Under the pieces are notes generated by a model, which was not told the origin of the DNA, did not search any database, and saw only the letters and a list, made by a program, of their open reading frames with translations. DNA of 64,000 bases, taken from contig NZ_JAKREU010000002.1 in the NCBI RefSeq assembly GCF_022664435.1, forward strand, positions 62,001 through 126,000. Direction: 5' to 3'. Origin of the DNA: Sphingomonas panni (GTDB lineage: Bacteria > Pseudomonadota > Alphaproteobacteria > Sphingomonadales > Sphingomonadaceae). Shown here in pieces: positions 28,106 to 35,028 of this stretch; the stretch's first letter is position 1, and the number at the start of each line of letters is the position of its first letter. The translations under genes were made by a program, and so were the position numbers.

Positions 28106-29655
28106 GACGCACTATCGGACCGGGCGGCCGGCAGCGTGAAGTGGAACATGCTGCCCGACACCGCGCCGACCTCCGCCCAAATGCGCCCGCCATGCGCTTC
28201 GACGATCGTGCGCGAAATCGACAGACCGAGTCCTAGACCATCGGCCTTGGTAGTCGCGAACGCCTCGAACAGCCGCGGTATCTGACCGGACGGCAGCCCG
28301 GCCCCGGTATCGATCACCGAAATGCGGATCATCTCCCCTTCCCGCCGGGTCGTTATGGTGAGGTCCGCAACCTCCGCATCGCCCATGGCTTCGACGGCGT
28401 TGCGGATCAGGTTGACCAGCACCTGCTGCACCTGCACCCGATCGGCGAAGACATGGTCCGCAGCGGGGTCGAACCGGTGGAACGCGCGCACTCCGCTTTC
28501 CCGCGCGCCGGTCAGCGCGAGGCGGCTGGCATCCTCGATCAGCGGCACCAGCGGTTCGACGCGCCGTTCATTCTCGCCCCGTGCCACGAAGCTGCGCAAC
28601 CGGCGAACGATCTCGCCCGCCCGCACCGCTTCCCGACCGGCTGCATCCATCGCCTCGAGCGCCCGCGCACGGTCAGCCGCCGCTTCGCCGGTCAGACGCC
28701 GGGCGGCTTCGAGATACGCGGCGATCGCGGTCAGCGGCTGGTTCAGCTCATGGGCCAGCGTCGATGCCATCGTGCCCATCGCGCTCAGCCGTCCTACATG
28801 GATCAATTCGTCCTGCAGTTCCCGGACGCGCCGTTCGGCGCGCTGCTTGTCGGACAGGTCGCGGATGAAGCCGGTGAAGATCCGTCCGTTGCCGCTGTTC
28901 GCTTCGCCGACCGACAGCTCCACGGGAAACTCGCTGCCGTCCTTGCGACGGGCGACGACGATACGACCGGCGCCGATGATCCGCTGCTCCCCCGTTCTCA
29001 CGTAACGCGTGATATAGGCGTCGTGGCGGGCACGGTGGTCCGGCGGCATCAGCATGTCGACATTGCTGCCGACGACCTCGGCCTCGCGGTAGCTGAACAG
29101 ACGCTCCGCCGCTGCGCTGAACGATCGTATCCGCCCGCGATCGTCGATCACAACCATCGCGTCGGGCACGGTGGCCAGGACCGAGCGCATATGCGCTTCG
29201 CTCTCCGCCAGCCGTCGTTCCGCCGCCTTGCGGTCGCCGATATCGACGATGCTGTAGCCAAAGGCCCGCAGTCGACCATCGGCTCCGGGAATCGGCGTGA
29301 TTGTCACATCGGCGTCGAACGCACCGCCAGCGATATGCAAGCATCGCGTTTCGAAACGCACCGTCGCGGCCTTGATCGCGCGTTCCCGGTCGATCCGCGC
29401 CTGTCGCGCATCGTCGGTCATCAGCCCTGCGATATCGCAACCGATCAGCAGTTGCGGTTCACGGCCGAAGAGTAGCTCGGTTCCGTCGTTGCAGAACAGG
29501 ATCACGCCATCGGGGTCGGTCAGCAACACAGCACGGTCCGCGACATGGGTCGCGAACAGCGCCAGCGCCTCCCGCGTTTCAGGATCGGCCGGCGCGGTGC
29601 CAAATGGTGTCGCGACGCGGGTAAACATCGCGGGGGGCAGAGGGAAAGACGCCAT
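28102..29655 (-). CDS. fixL: FixL-type haem-PAS oxygen-sensor histidine kinase
   Basis: A 517-residue soluble kinase with two PAS domains (about 35-145 and 150-270), HisKA (LAHELNQPLTAIAAYL with phospho-His302) and HATPase (NLIRNAVEAMG, DTGAGLPSG, GLGLGLSISRTIVEAHGG). The second PAS has the FixL haem signature RHDAYITRY: His211 aligns with the haem ligand His200 of Bradyrhizobium FixL, and Arg231 in IIGAGRIV, exactly 20 residues later, aligns with the oxygen-stabilising Arg220. This strongly suggests true oxygen sensing. A GGAGG lies ten bases before the ATG. No membrane segment is present, as in the Bradyrhizobium form. Confidence 0.93.
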   Translation of the reverse strand: MASFPLPPAMFTRVATPFGTAPADPETREALALFATHVADRAVLLTDPDGVILFCNDGTELLFGREPQLLIGCDIAGLMTDDARQARIDRERAIKAATVRFETRCLHIAGGAFDADVTITPIPGADGRLRAFGYSIVDIGDRKAAERRLAESEAHMRSVLATVPDAMVVIDDRGRIRSFSAAAERLFSYREAEVVGSNVDMLMPPDHRARHDAYITRYVRTGEQRIIGAGRIVVARRKDGSEFPVELSVGEANSGNGRIFTGFIRDLSDKQRAERRVRELQDELIHVGRLSAMGTMASTLAHELNQPLTAIAAYLEAARRLTGEAAADRARALEAMDAAGREAVRAGEIVRRLRSFVARGENERRVEPLVPLIEDASRLALTGARESGVRAFHRFDPAADHVFADRVQVQQVLVNLIRNAVEAMGDAEVADLTITTRREGEMIRISVIDTGAGLPSGQIPRLFEAFATTKADGLGLGLSISRTIVEAHGGRIWAEVGAVSGSMFHFTLPAARSDSAS

Positions 29656-29867
29656 CAAAGAAGCGCCTCCGTAAGCGACCTGCGCTGCCGCCCTGGAGCG
29701 GCATCATGGCTGCGCGGTGGCATCGATCCCTTGGTCCCCCCTTGCAAAACGGTCGTGTTTGCCACGATCCCTCCCCTGCATCACAATCGATATCATTACC
29801 GCGAAGGTGCCGCTATTCGTATAATCCCTAGTAGCTTAGCGCGAATCCTCTTCCTTCTGCTTAACGC

Positions 29868-30215
29868 CTAGTGCGCACTCGTGCGCACCAGACGATAGGG
29901 TGCCCGGCCCTCGGTCTCGACCATCAGCGTGGCCGTCCACCGTTCCCCGGCGTGCAGCCGCACGCGGGAGATGATCTGGCGTTCGCCATAAAGCGTCGCG
30001 GTGCCGGCGTGGCGGGTATAAGACTGTCCCTCGACGATCAGCGAATAGCGGACCCGACGCAGCTCCGGGGCACTACCTGAAACGATCAATGTGGTCGTCG
30101 GCCCGTCACCGATAACGTCCAGCACCAGCGGACGCGCGGAAGTCTGCATCATATCCTCCTCTCCGGTAGGGCCCATGCAGGCCAGTCCGACCATCAGCAT
30201 GAAATGACCGTTCAT
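29868..30215 (-). CDS. csgH: CsgH-like curli chaperone
   Basis: A 115-residue small exported protein resembling CsgH, the alphaproteobacterial periplasmic inhibitor of premature curlin fibre formation and functional counterpart of CsgC. The body is an immunoglobulin-like beta sandwich pattern: RRVRYSLIVEGQSYTRHAG, then a second strand set RVRLHAGERWTATLMVE. The N-terminus (MNGHFMLMVGLACMG) is a short hydrophobic leader. Its start overlaps the preceding gene (ATGA) and it is the last gene of the curli operon. Confidence 0.75.
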   Translation of the reverse strand: MNGHFMLMVGLACMGPTGEEDMMQTSARPLVLDVIGDGPTTTLIVSGSAPELRRVRYSLIVEGQSYTRHAGTATLYGERQIISRVRLHAGERWTATLMVETEGRAPYRLVRTSAH

Positions 30216-30751
30216 GGCCGCCCCCCGTCCGAGTCGGCATCGCCCGGTATCGGGGCGGGCGGCGGCGGAACTGGCGGCAAGACCTGCCCGTCGAACAGCC
30301 GTTCAGCGCCGGGCGATGTCGCGAGAAACCGCGCCAGCGCCTCCGGTCCGATCTCCTTCGCCACCAGTTCGGGTGTGGGTTGCTGTCCGCGCTGGCGCAG
30401 CGACTGCCAGGCACGCAGCACTTCCGCCTGCAACGCGCGGTCGGGATCGGCCGGGGCCACCTCCAGTTCCGCTTCGGGCGCCGCCTGGTTCGTGCCGACG
30501 TCCAGCATCGGCGGCAGCTGGTTGACCGTCGCCGACCGACGTTCGCCGCCGATCGTTCCCATCCGCGTGTCGGCAGTGGGGCGTCCGAGCTGGTCCATGC
30601 CGGTACGCTCGCGCCCGTCAGGAACCTTACCGACCTGCCCCTCCGTTTCCGTCTGCGGCCGTACCACGCGGTGGACCACCTGCGCGCAGGCGGTGGCCGC
30701 GATCGCCGAGGACAACAGCACCATCGGCATGATCCTGGCACGCGCGGTCAT
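30212..30751 (-). CDS. Exported hypothetical protein in the curli operon
   Basis: A 179-residue protein that I do not recognise. It begins with a signal peptide (MPMVLLSSAIAATACAQ) that might be a lipoprotein signal with Cys22 in an ATAC box. A disordered, charged middle follows, then a helical segment (residues about 110-160: LQAEVLRAWQSLRQRGQQ, PELVAKEIGPEALARFL) and a Pro-rich tail (PPVPPPPAPIP). Its ATG overlaps the stop of the curlin gene (ATGA) and its own stop overlaps csgH, so it is made with the curli machinery. It may be a secretion or assembly factor; no CsgE homologue is present in this locus. Confidence 0.7.
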   Translation of the reverse strand: MTARARIMPMVLLSSAIAATACAQVVHRVVRPQTETEGQVGKVPDGRERTGMDQLGRPTADTRMGTIGGERRSATVNQLPPMLDVGTNQAAPEAELEVAPADPDRALQAEVLRAWQSLRQRGQQPTPELVAKEIGPEALARFLATSPGAERLFDGQVLPPVPPPPAPIPGDADSDGGRP

Positions 30752-31314
30752 CGGGTCTGCGTCACGCTGATTTGCGCGCCGCCCATTTGGTCGATCGCGA
30801 TGCCCAGCGCGTTGCCGATCTGAGTGATGATCGCATCGTTGCCGACACCCAGTTGCGATACGCTCGCCTGGTTCGCGTCGCCGATCTGGGTCAGGCTGAC
30901 ACTGCTGGCGCTTCCCTCCTGCCATAGCAACGCGACGTTCGTGGCCCCCTGCTGCTCGACCGTCGCGTTATGGCCGATACCGTCTGCCATCTGGTGCAGG
31001 GTGGCCGTATTGCCGTTGCCCAGCATCGTCACCACCGCCGTGCTGGCGGCGACGACCGCGCCGCCCTGATCGACGTCCAGTCGGTTATCCGTGCCGCTCA
31101 GCCGGGCATCGAGCGATGCCAGATCCTTTTGCCGGGCCATTAGCCGCTGCTCCGCGCCGTCCATCGCAATATCGGCCGTGCCGTCGGCCTCTGCCTGTTC
31201 GATGCGGGCTTCGTTCATCGAGCCGCTCTGCCGCACGGACGCGATGGATTGCGCGTCCGCGGCGGTGGGGAATAGCAGGATGGCGGCAATGCCGGCGCTC
31301 AGGTGGTTCCGCAT
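30748..31314 (-). CDS. Minor curlin-like subunit (CsgB-type)
   Basis: A 188-residue secreted protein with a Sec signal peptide (ending AADAQ) and curlin-type repeats of the form N-x-A/S-x-V/I-x-Q-x-G-x-x-N. Clear copies are NEARIEQAEADG, NTATLHQMADG, NATVEQQGATNVA, SSVSLTQIGDANQASVSQLG and NDAIITQIG. The repeats are less regular than in the major subunit, and the C-terminus ends in VTQTR, as in CsgB-like nucleators. GGGAGC lies eight bases before the start. It follows the major curlin after 67 bases. Confidence 0.82.
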   Translation of the reverse strand: MRNHLSAGIAAILLFPTAADAQSIASVRQSGSMNEARIEQAEADGTADIAMDGAEQRLMARQKDLASLDARLSGTDNRLDVDQGGAVVAASTAVVTMLGNGNTATLHQMADGIGHNATVEQQGATNVALLWQEGSASSVSLTQIGDANQASVSQLGVGNDAIITQIGNALGIAIDQMGGAQISVTQTR

Positions 31315-31381
31315 GACGTTGCTCCCGAAAAAGGTAACCCGGCCCGGACGACAGGGGATGGCATTCCGGGCCGGGCACCGC

Positions 31382-32812
31382 TCACTGCACCACGGTCGCT
31401 AGGTTCGACGATCCGCTCTGCAGGACGGTAGAGATGTCGTTGTTCGACGTCTGGGTCACGAAGGCGGCGTTGCCGGTGCCGCTCTGGTTGACGCTCGACG
31501 CGTTGCCCGAACCCGACTGGATGACCAGCGCATATTGGCCGGTACCCGCCTGGGTCACATCGGAGTCGTTGTCGTCGCCATATTGGCCGACGCCGGCGAC
31601 GTTGCCCGATCCGGTCTGCAGGATCGACGAGTCATTGTCGTCGCCGGTCTGCACGTTGACCGCGAGATGGTTGTCGCCGTCCTGGTCGATCGACGACATG
31701 CCGTCATCGCCGCTCTGATAGATCGCTGCCGAATAATTCTCGGTCGGCGGGCTGTCCTCGCGCTGGGTGATGCGCGCGGTGTTGCGGCTGCCGGTCTGCT
31801 GGGCAAAGGCATCGCTGTCCTCGCCGCGCTGTTCGATCGTCGCGTCGTTGTTGTTGCCCGACAGCTGCCACACATAGGCGACCGAACGGTTGCCATAGTT
31901 GCGGATCAGCGCGTCGCTGTTGTTGCCGTTCTGCAGCACCTCGGCATAGCCCGAATTCGCCCGCTGATAGACGTCCGAGTTATTGTTGTCGCCCGCCTGG
32001 CTGACATAGGCCGCCGAGTCGATCGGGCGGACGCCGCCGGGAGCGGTCTGGTTGACCAGCGAGGTGTTGCCGTCACCAGACTGGCGCACGGTGGCCAGCA
32101 CGTTACGACCGCCCTGGATCACGTCCGACATATTGCCGTCGCCCGACTGTCCCACATCGGCGACGTCCGCCACGCCGCTCTGCATCACGGTCGATCCGTT
32201 CTGCACGCCCGACTGCGCGACGGTTGCGGTATCGGTATCGCCCAGCTGGGCGACGGTGCTGTCGTTCTGCCGGCCCGGCTGGGTCACGGTCGCGCTGTGG
32301 TTGCCGGCACCTGCCTGGGTGATGCTGCTCGCATTGCCCCAGCTCGAATCGCTGAGCGCTGCGGTGGCGTCACCCTGCGACACGGTGGCGTCGTTGTTGC
32401 TGCTGAACTGATCGATCGACGAGCGGTTTTCGTCATCGACCTGGGTGACATAGGCGGTGTTCGCGTTGCCCGCCTGGTTGATGGTCGACGCGTTCGGGTT
32501 GAAGCTGAGCGTCGTCGTTTGCGAGACGCGGGCAACGTTGTCGCTGCCGGTCTGGTCGATGGTCGAATCGCTGGCCGGGGGGATCGACCCGCCGGAGAAG
32601 TTGGAGCCGTCATCCTGCTGGCGGACATCGGCGTTGTTACGTGCGCCCGACTGGTTGACCACCGACGCCGCACCGGCACCAGAACCCAGCTGGTTGACGT
32701 TCGCGGTGTTGCTGGTGTTGGTCTGCGTCACGCTGCTGGTCGATTGCGCCATGGCGCCCGACGAGATGGTGAGGGCAAGCGCCGAAGCGGCGCCGAGCAG
32801 GATGGTTTTCAC
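31382..32812 (-). CDS. Major curlin-like amyloid subunit with many repeats
   Basis: A 476-residue secreted curlin. The GTG at 32812 has GGGAGAG six bases upstream and opens a Sec signal peptide (KTILLGAASALALT... cleaved near AMAQ); the longer frame upstream lacks signal character. From residue 25 to the end the protein consists of about 20 curlin repeats such as STVAQLGDTDTATVAQSG, NMSDVIQGG, NTSLVNQTA and NASSVNQSGTGNAAFVTQ. It is about three times the size of E. coli CsgA. Aspartates are frequent between repeats (GDGNMSD, GDDNDSS), similar to gatekeeper residues that slow aggregation. The last repeat reaches the C-terminus (ATVVQ). Confidence 0.88.
   Translation of the reverse strand: MKTILLGAASALALTISSGAMAQSTSSVTQTNTSNTANVNQLGSGAGAASVVNQSGARNNADVRQQDDGSNFSGGSIPPASDSTIDQTGSDNVARVSQTTTLSFNPNASTINQAGNANTAYVTQVDDENRSSIDQFSSNNDATVSQGDATAALSDSSWGNASSITQAGAGNHSATVTQPGRQNDSTVAQLGDTDTATVAQSGVQNGSTVMQSGVADVADVGQSGDGNMSDVIQGGRNVLATVRQSGDGNTSLVNQTAPGGVRPIDSAAYVSQAGDNNNSDVYQRANSGYAEVLQNGNNSDALIRNYGNRSVAYVWQLSGNNNDATIEQRGEDSDAFAQQTGSRNTARITQREDSPPTENYSAAIYQSGDDGMSSIDQDGDNHLAVNVQTGDDNDSSILQTGSGNVAGVGQYGDDNDSDVTQAGTGQYALVIQSGSGNASSVNQSGTGNAAFVTQTSNNDISTVLQSGSSNLATVVQ
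31420..32740 (-). repeat. Tandem curlin repeats within the major subunit gene
   Basis: Degenerate coding repeats with period about 20-24 codons, each carrying a V/I-x-Q-x-G core. The DNA is diverged between copies, so these are ancient protein repeats rather than a recent tandem array. Confidence 0.75.
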
Positions 32813-33106
32813 GTCTTCTCTCCCGTTTTGTGCGGGCGTCGATGATCGCCGCCCTGTTCTGTGCCGGATCGACGAACCGTCGCGCCTCCGGCGTTGCGCG
32901 ATCGACGGGACATCGCGGGAGCAGGGCGTGGCGAACCGCATGACAGGGCTTGCAGCCGGAGCGGCAAGCGCGAATGTTGTCCGCGTGAGCCTGGTCTCAC
33001 GCCAGTTCGGTTCCCGTAACCGAACTGATCCGGACCCGCCGGTGTCGAGACGCCAATCCTGAGCGCCGACGGGTCCGTCGATTTCTTCGGCCTTGCGGCC
33101 CTCTGA
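32813..33106. other. Intergenic gap between csgG and the major curlin gene
   Basis: A 294-base gap inside an otherwise tight operon. It contains the hairpin at 33004-33026 and a more distant pair of arms CGGACCCG (33031-33038) and CGGGTCCG (33070-33077). It may hold a separate promoter for the subunit genes or a partial terminator; no promoter was identified with confidence. Confidence 0.5.
33004..33026. terminator. Hairpin with 9-bp stem between csgG and curlin
   Basis: Arms AGTTCGGTT and AACCGAACT flank a five-base loop. There is no T-run, so attenuation or RNA processing is as likely as termination. Its position would allow different amounts of secretion pore and subunit. Confidence 0.45.
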
Positions 33107-34186
33107 CTACATATCCTTCCCCGTCTCCGCCGCCGGCTCGGCGTTGCCACTGGGATGAGGGAGTGCCGGCGGCGAAGGACTGTGAAGCGGTACGGCCACG
33201 GGTCGCGGCACCGCATTGGCGGCAAAGCGCGGCGCGCCGCCACGTTGCGCGACCGTCCGCGTGCTGGTGCAGGAGCCGTCGACCGGCCTGCCCCCCGCTC
33301 CGGTCGGCAGGACGACCTTGTCAGCGGCGATATTGTCGCGGCCGGCGTAATAGCGCCTGAGGACACCTTGGGCGTAATCGGGCGTGGTGTTCAGGCACCA
33401 CAGGTTCATCGCGGCACCTTCGACGATCAGGCCATAGACCGCCGTCTCGATCGCCGATTGCAGCGCCAGTGCGTCCGGCTCGTTATAGGCGATCCCGGCC
33501 TCCAGCTCGAGCAGGTCCTTGAACGCGACATAGCGGAAGGCGTTGGCGTTGATCCCGACCGATGCGATCGACTTGCGCACGCTGATATTGGTCAGCACCT
33601 CGCCGGTCCGCACGCTGATCGCGCGCAGATAGATGGTAACGGTATCCTCGCGATATTGCGTGCTGCCGCCGATACCCAGAAATCGCGCGCCCGATCCGCC
33701 CGACTTCGTGTTGCTGTCATAGCCGATGATCCCGCCTTCGAGCAGCACCCCGGCGAACAACAGCGGCGGCAAGGCCTGCGGATTGACCTTCTTCTCGCCC
33801 AGATAGGCCGCGCGCATCTCGCGGATCACGGCACGTTCGCGCAGCAGGTTGTCCAGCTTCTCCCGTTCGATCACCGTAAACCAGCTATTGTTTCCGGCTT
33901 CCTGCAACGCCTTGATCAGGATCGACGTCGACCCCTGCGTCACCGCGCGCGACAGGGTCTGAACATTGTCGCTCGTCTTGAACTGCCCCGTCTGGTCGAC
34001 GAAGTTGTAGACCGCGACCGACACCCGCTCGCCCGCCGGGGGGAGGAGACCCAGCTGCTTCGTTGCGGGCGTCGGCCGGGTCGCCTGGGCCGGCTCCCAT
34101 ACCGCCTGGTTGTGCACGGCGCAGCCGCCGGTCGACCAGGCCAGCGCCGCCAGCGCCAGACCCCGCATCGTCTTGCCCCGGCGCAT
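33107..34186 (-). CDS. csgG: CsgG curli secretion-pore lipoprotein
   Basis: Outer-membrane lipoprotein that forms the nonameric export channel for curlins. The 359-residue protein has a lipoprotein signal with the lipobox TGGC (Cys22) and the CsgG body: SVAVYNFVDQTGQFK, SILIKALQEAGNNSWFTVIERE, ERAVIREMRAAYLGEKK, and the membrane hairpin region around EGGIIGYDSN and REDTVTIYLRAISVRTGEVL. The C-terminal 90 residues, rich in Pro and Ala, extend beyond the usual length. Its start shares one base with the stop of csgF (TGATG). The ATG at 34168 is an alternative start. Confidence 0.95.
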   Translation of the reverse strand: MRRGKTMRGLALAALAWSTGGCAVHNQAVWEPAQATRPTPATKQLGLLPPAGERVSVAVYNFVDQTGQFKTSDNVQTLSRAVTQGSTSILIKALQEAGNNSWFTVIEREKLDNLLRERAVIREMRAAYLGEKKVNPQALPPLLFAGVLLEGGIIGYDSNTKSGGSGARFLGIGGSTQYREDTVTIYLRAISVRTGEVLTNISVRKSIASVGINANAFRYVAFKDLLELEAGIAYNEPDALALQSAIETAVYGLIVEGAAMNLWCLNTTPDYAQGVLRRYYAGRDNIAADKVVLPTGAGGRPVDGSCTSTRTVAQRGGAPRFAANAVPRPVAVPLHSPSPPALPHPSGNAEPAAETGKDM

Positions 34187-34611
34187 CAGAACCCGTCCCC
34201 GGTCAGCAGCGGCACGACGATTTCCGTCACGCTGCCATCCGAAAGGTTGGTGATCGTCAGGGTGACCGAATCGAGCCCGCGAACGAACGCTATTTCCTGA
34301 TCGCCGAACTTGATGAGTCCGCTGTCCTTGGCGTTCTCTCCGAAGATCAGATTGGTGATCTGCGTCGAGAGCGACGACAGCAGGCGACTTTGCAGCGTTC
34401 GGACGAACTGGTCTGCCGGGCTGTTTTTGGATTCAGCTGCCGGGTCATTGTACTTGTTCTGGGCGGATGCGATTCCAAGCAGGTGGGCCGAATTGAACGG
34501 ACTGCCGCCAAAAGACGGATTGATTGGCGTGTAAACGATGTCAGAGGCGTGCGCCGGCGAAATTGCAAGAAAACTGCAAGCGACAGCAGCCGGGATAATT
34601 ACCCTAGTCAT
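34186..34611 (-). CDS. csgF: CsgF curli assembly protein
   Basis: A 141-residue secreted protein that caps the CsgG pore and links nucleation to secretion. The signal peptide ends at AHAS and the mature N-terminus DIVYTPINPSFGGSPFN contains the CsgF NPxFGG motif that inserts into the CsgG channel. The remainder has the expected segments LLSSLSTQITNLIFGE and TITNLSDGSVTEIVVP. GGGGAGG precedes the ATG. It is the first gene of the curli locus in this window. Confidence 0.95.
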   Translation of the reverse strand: MTRVIIPAAVACSFLAISPAHASDIVYTPINPSFGGSPFNSAHLLGIASAQNKYNDPAAESKNSPADQFVRTLQSRLLSSLSTQITNLIFGENAKDSGLIKFGDQEIAFVRGLDSVTLTITNLSDGSVTEIVVPLLTGDGF

Positions 34612-35028
34612 ACAGCCTCCCCTTGTCGGGATGGTCGCGTCGCGGCCAATAACCCGCCAGTTTATCCGATTTTTTATAAGCAGGATTTCCTGCCGATCGT
34701 GGGAATGTATTTACGGGAAATTAACGATTCGGCATATGCGTAGGAATACGTATTAGTTGATTTGTGTCTCGCCATGAGACAGCAATTCTCTTGTCCTGCA
34801 TATGCTTGGAGCGCCTCACCGTACCTACAGGCCGTTCACGCAAACCTCAGCCACGTGGCGGGTTGCACGCAGAACGATGCGACCGAGCCATTGCTCTAAC
34901 CGAAGACAAACTCCCCCCAATTTTTATGTTAGCGATAACTCCTACAAATTGCAGTTGCGCAAAGCGATCATATCGATATTTGTCCGAGTATAACGAACCG
35001 CGAAAGGTTCGGGAGGAGGGGACAAATC
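34612..35028. other. Divergent control region between csgF and a TonB receptor
   Basis: A 417-base gap, more AT-rich than its surroundings, that must hold promoters in both directions. I see a small inverted repeat at 34766-34780 (arms GTCTC and GAGAC) and the strong ribosome site GGGAGGAGGGG for the receptor at its end. No assigned regulator site was recognised. Confidence 0.5.

Noticed and set aside
29780..29800. FNR-like half site upstream of fixL
   Set aside because: The dyad has three mismatches to TTGAT-N4-ATCAA, too weak to report as a site.
31420..32740. Repetitive DNA that could suggest a CRISPR or tandem-repeat array
   Set aside because: The repeats are in frame, diverged and encode curlin V/I-x-Q-x-G units; no spacer structure exists.
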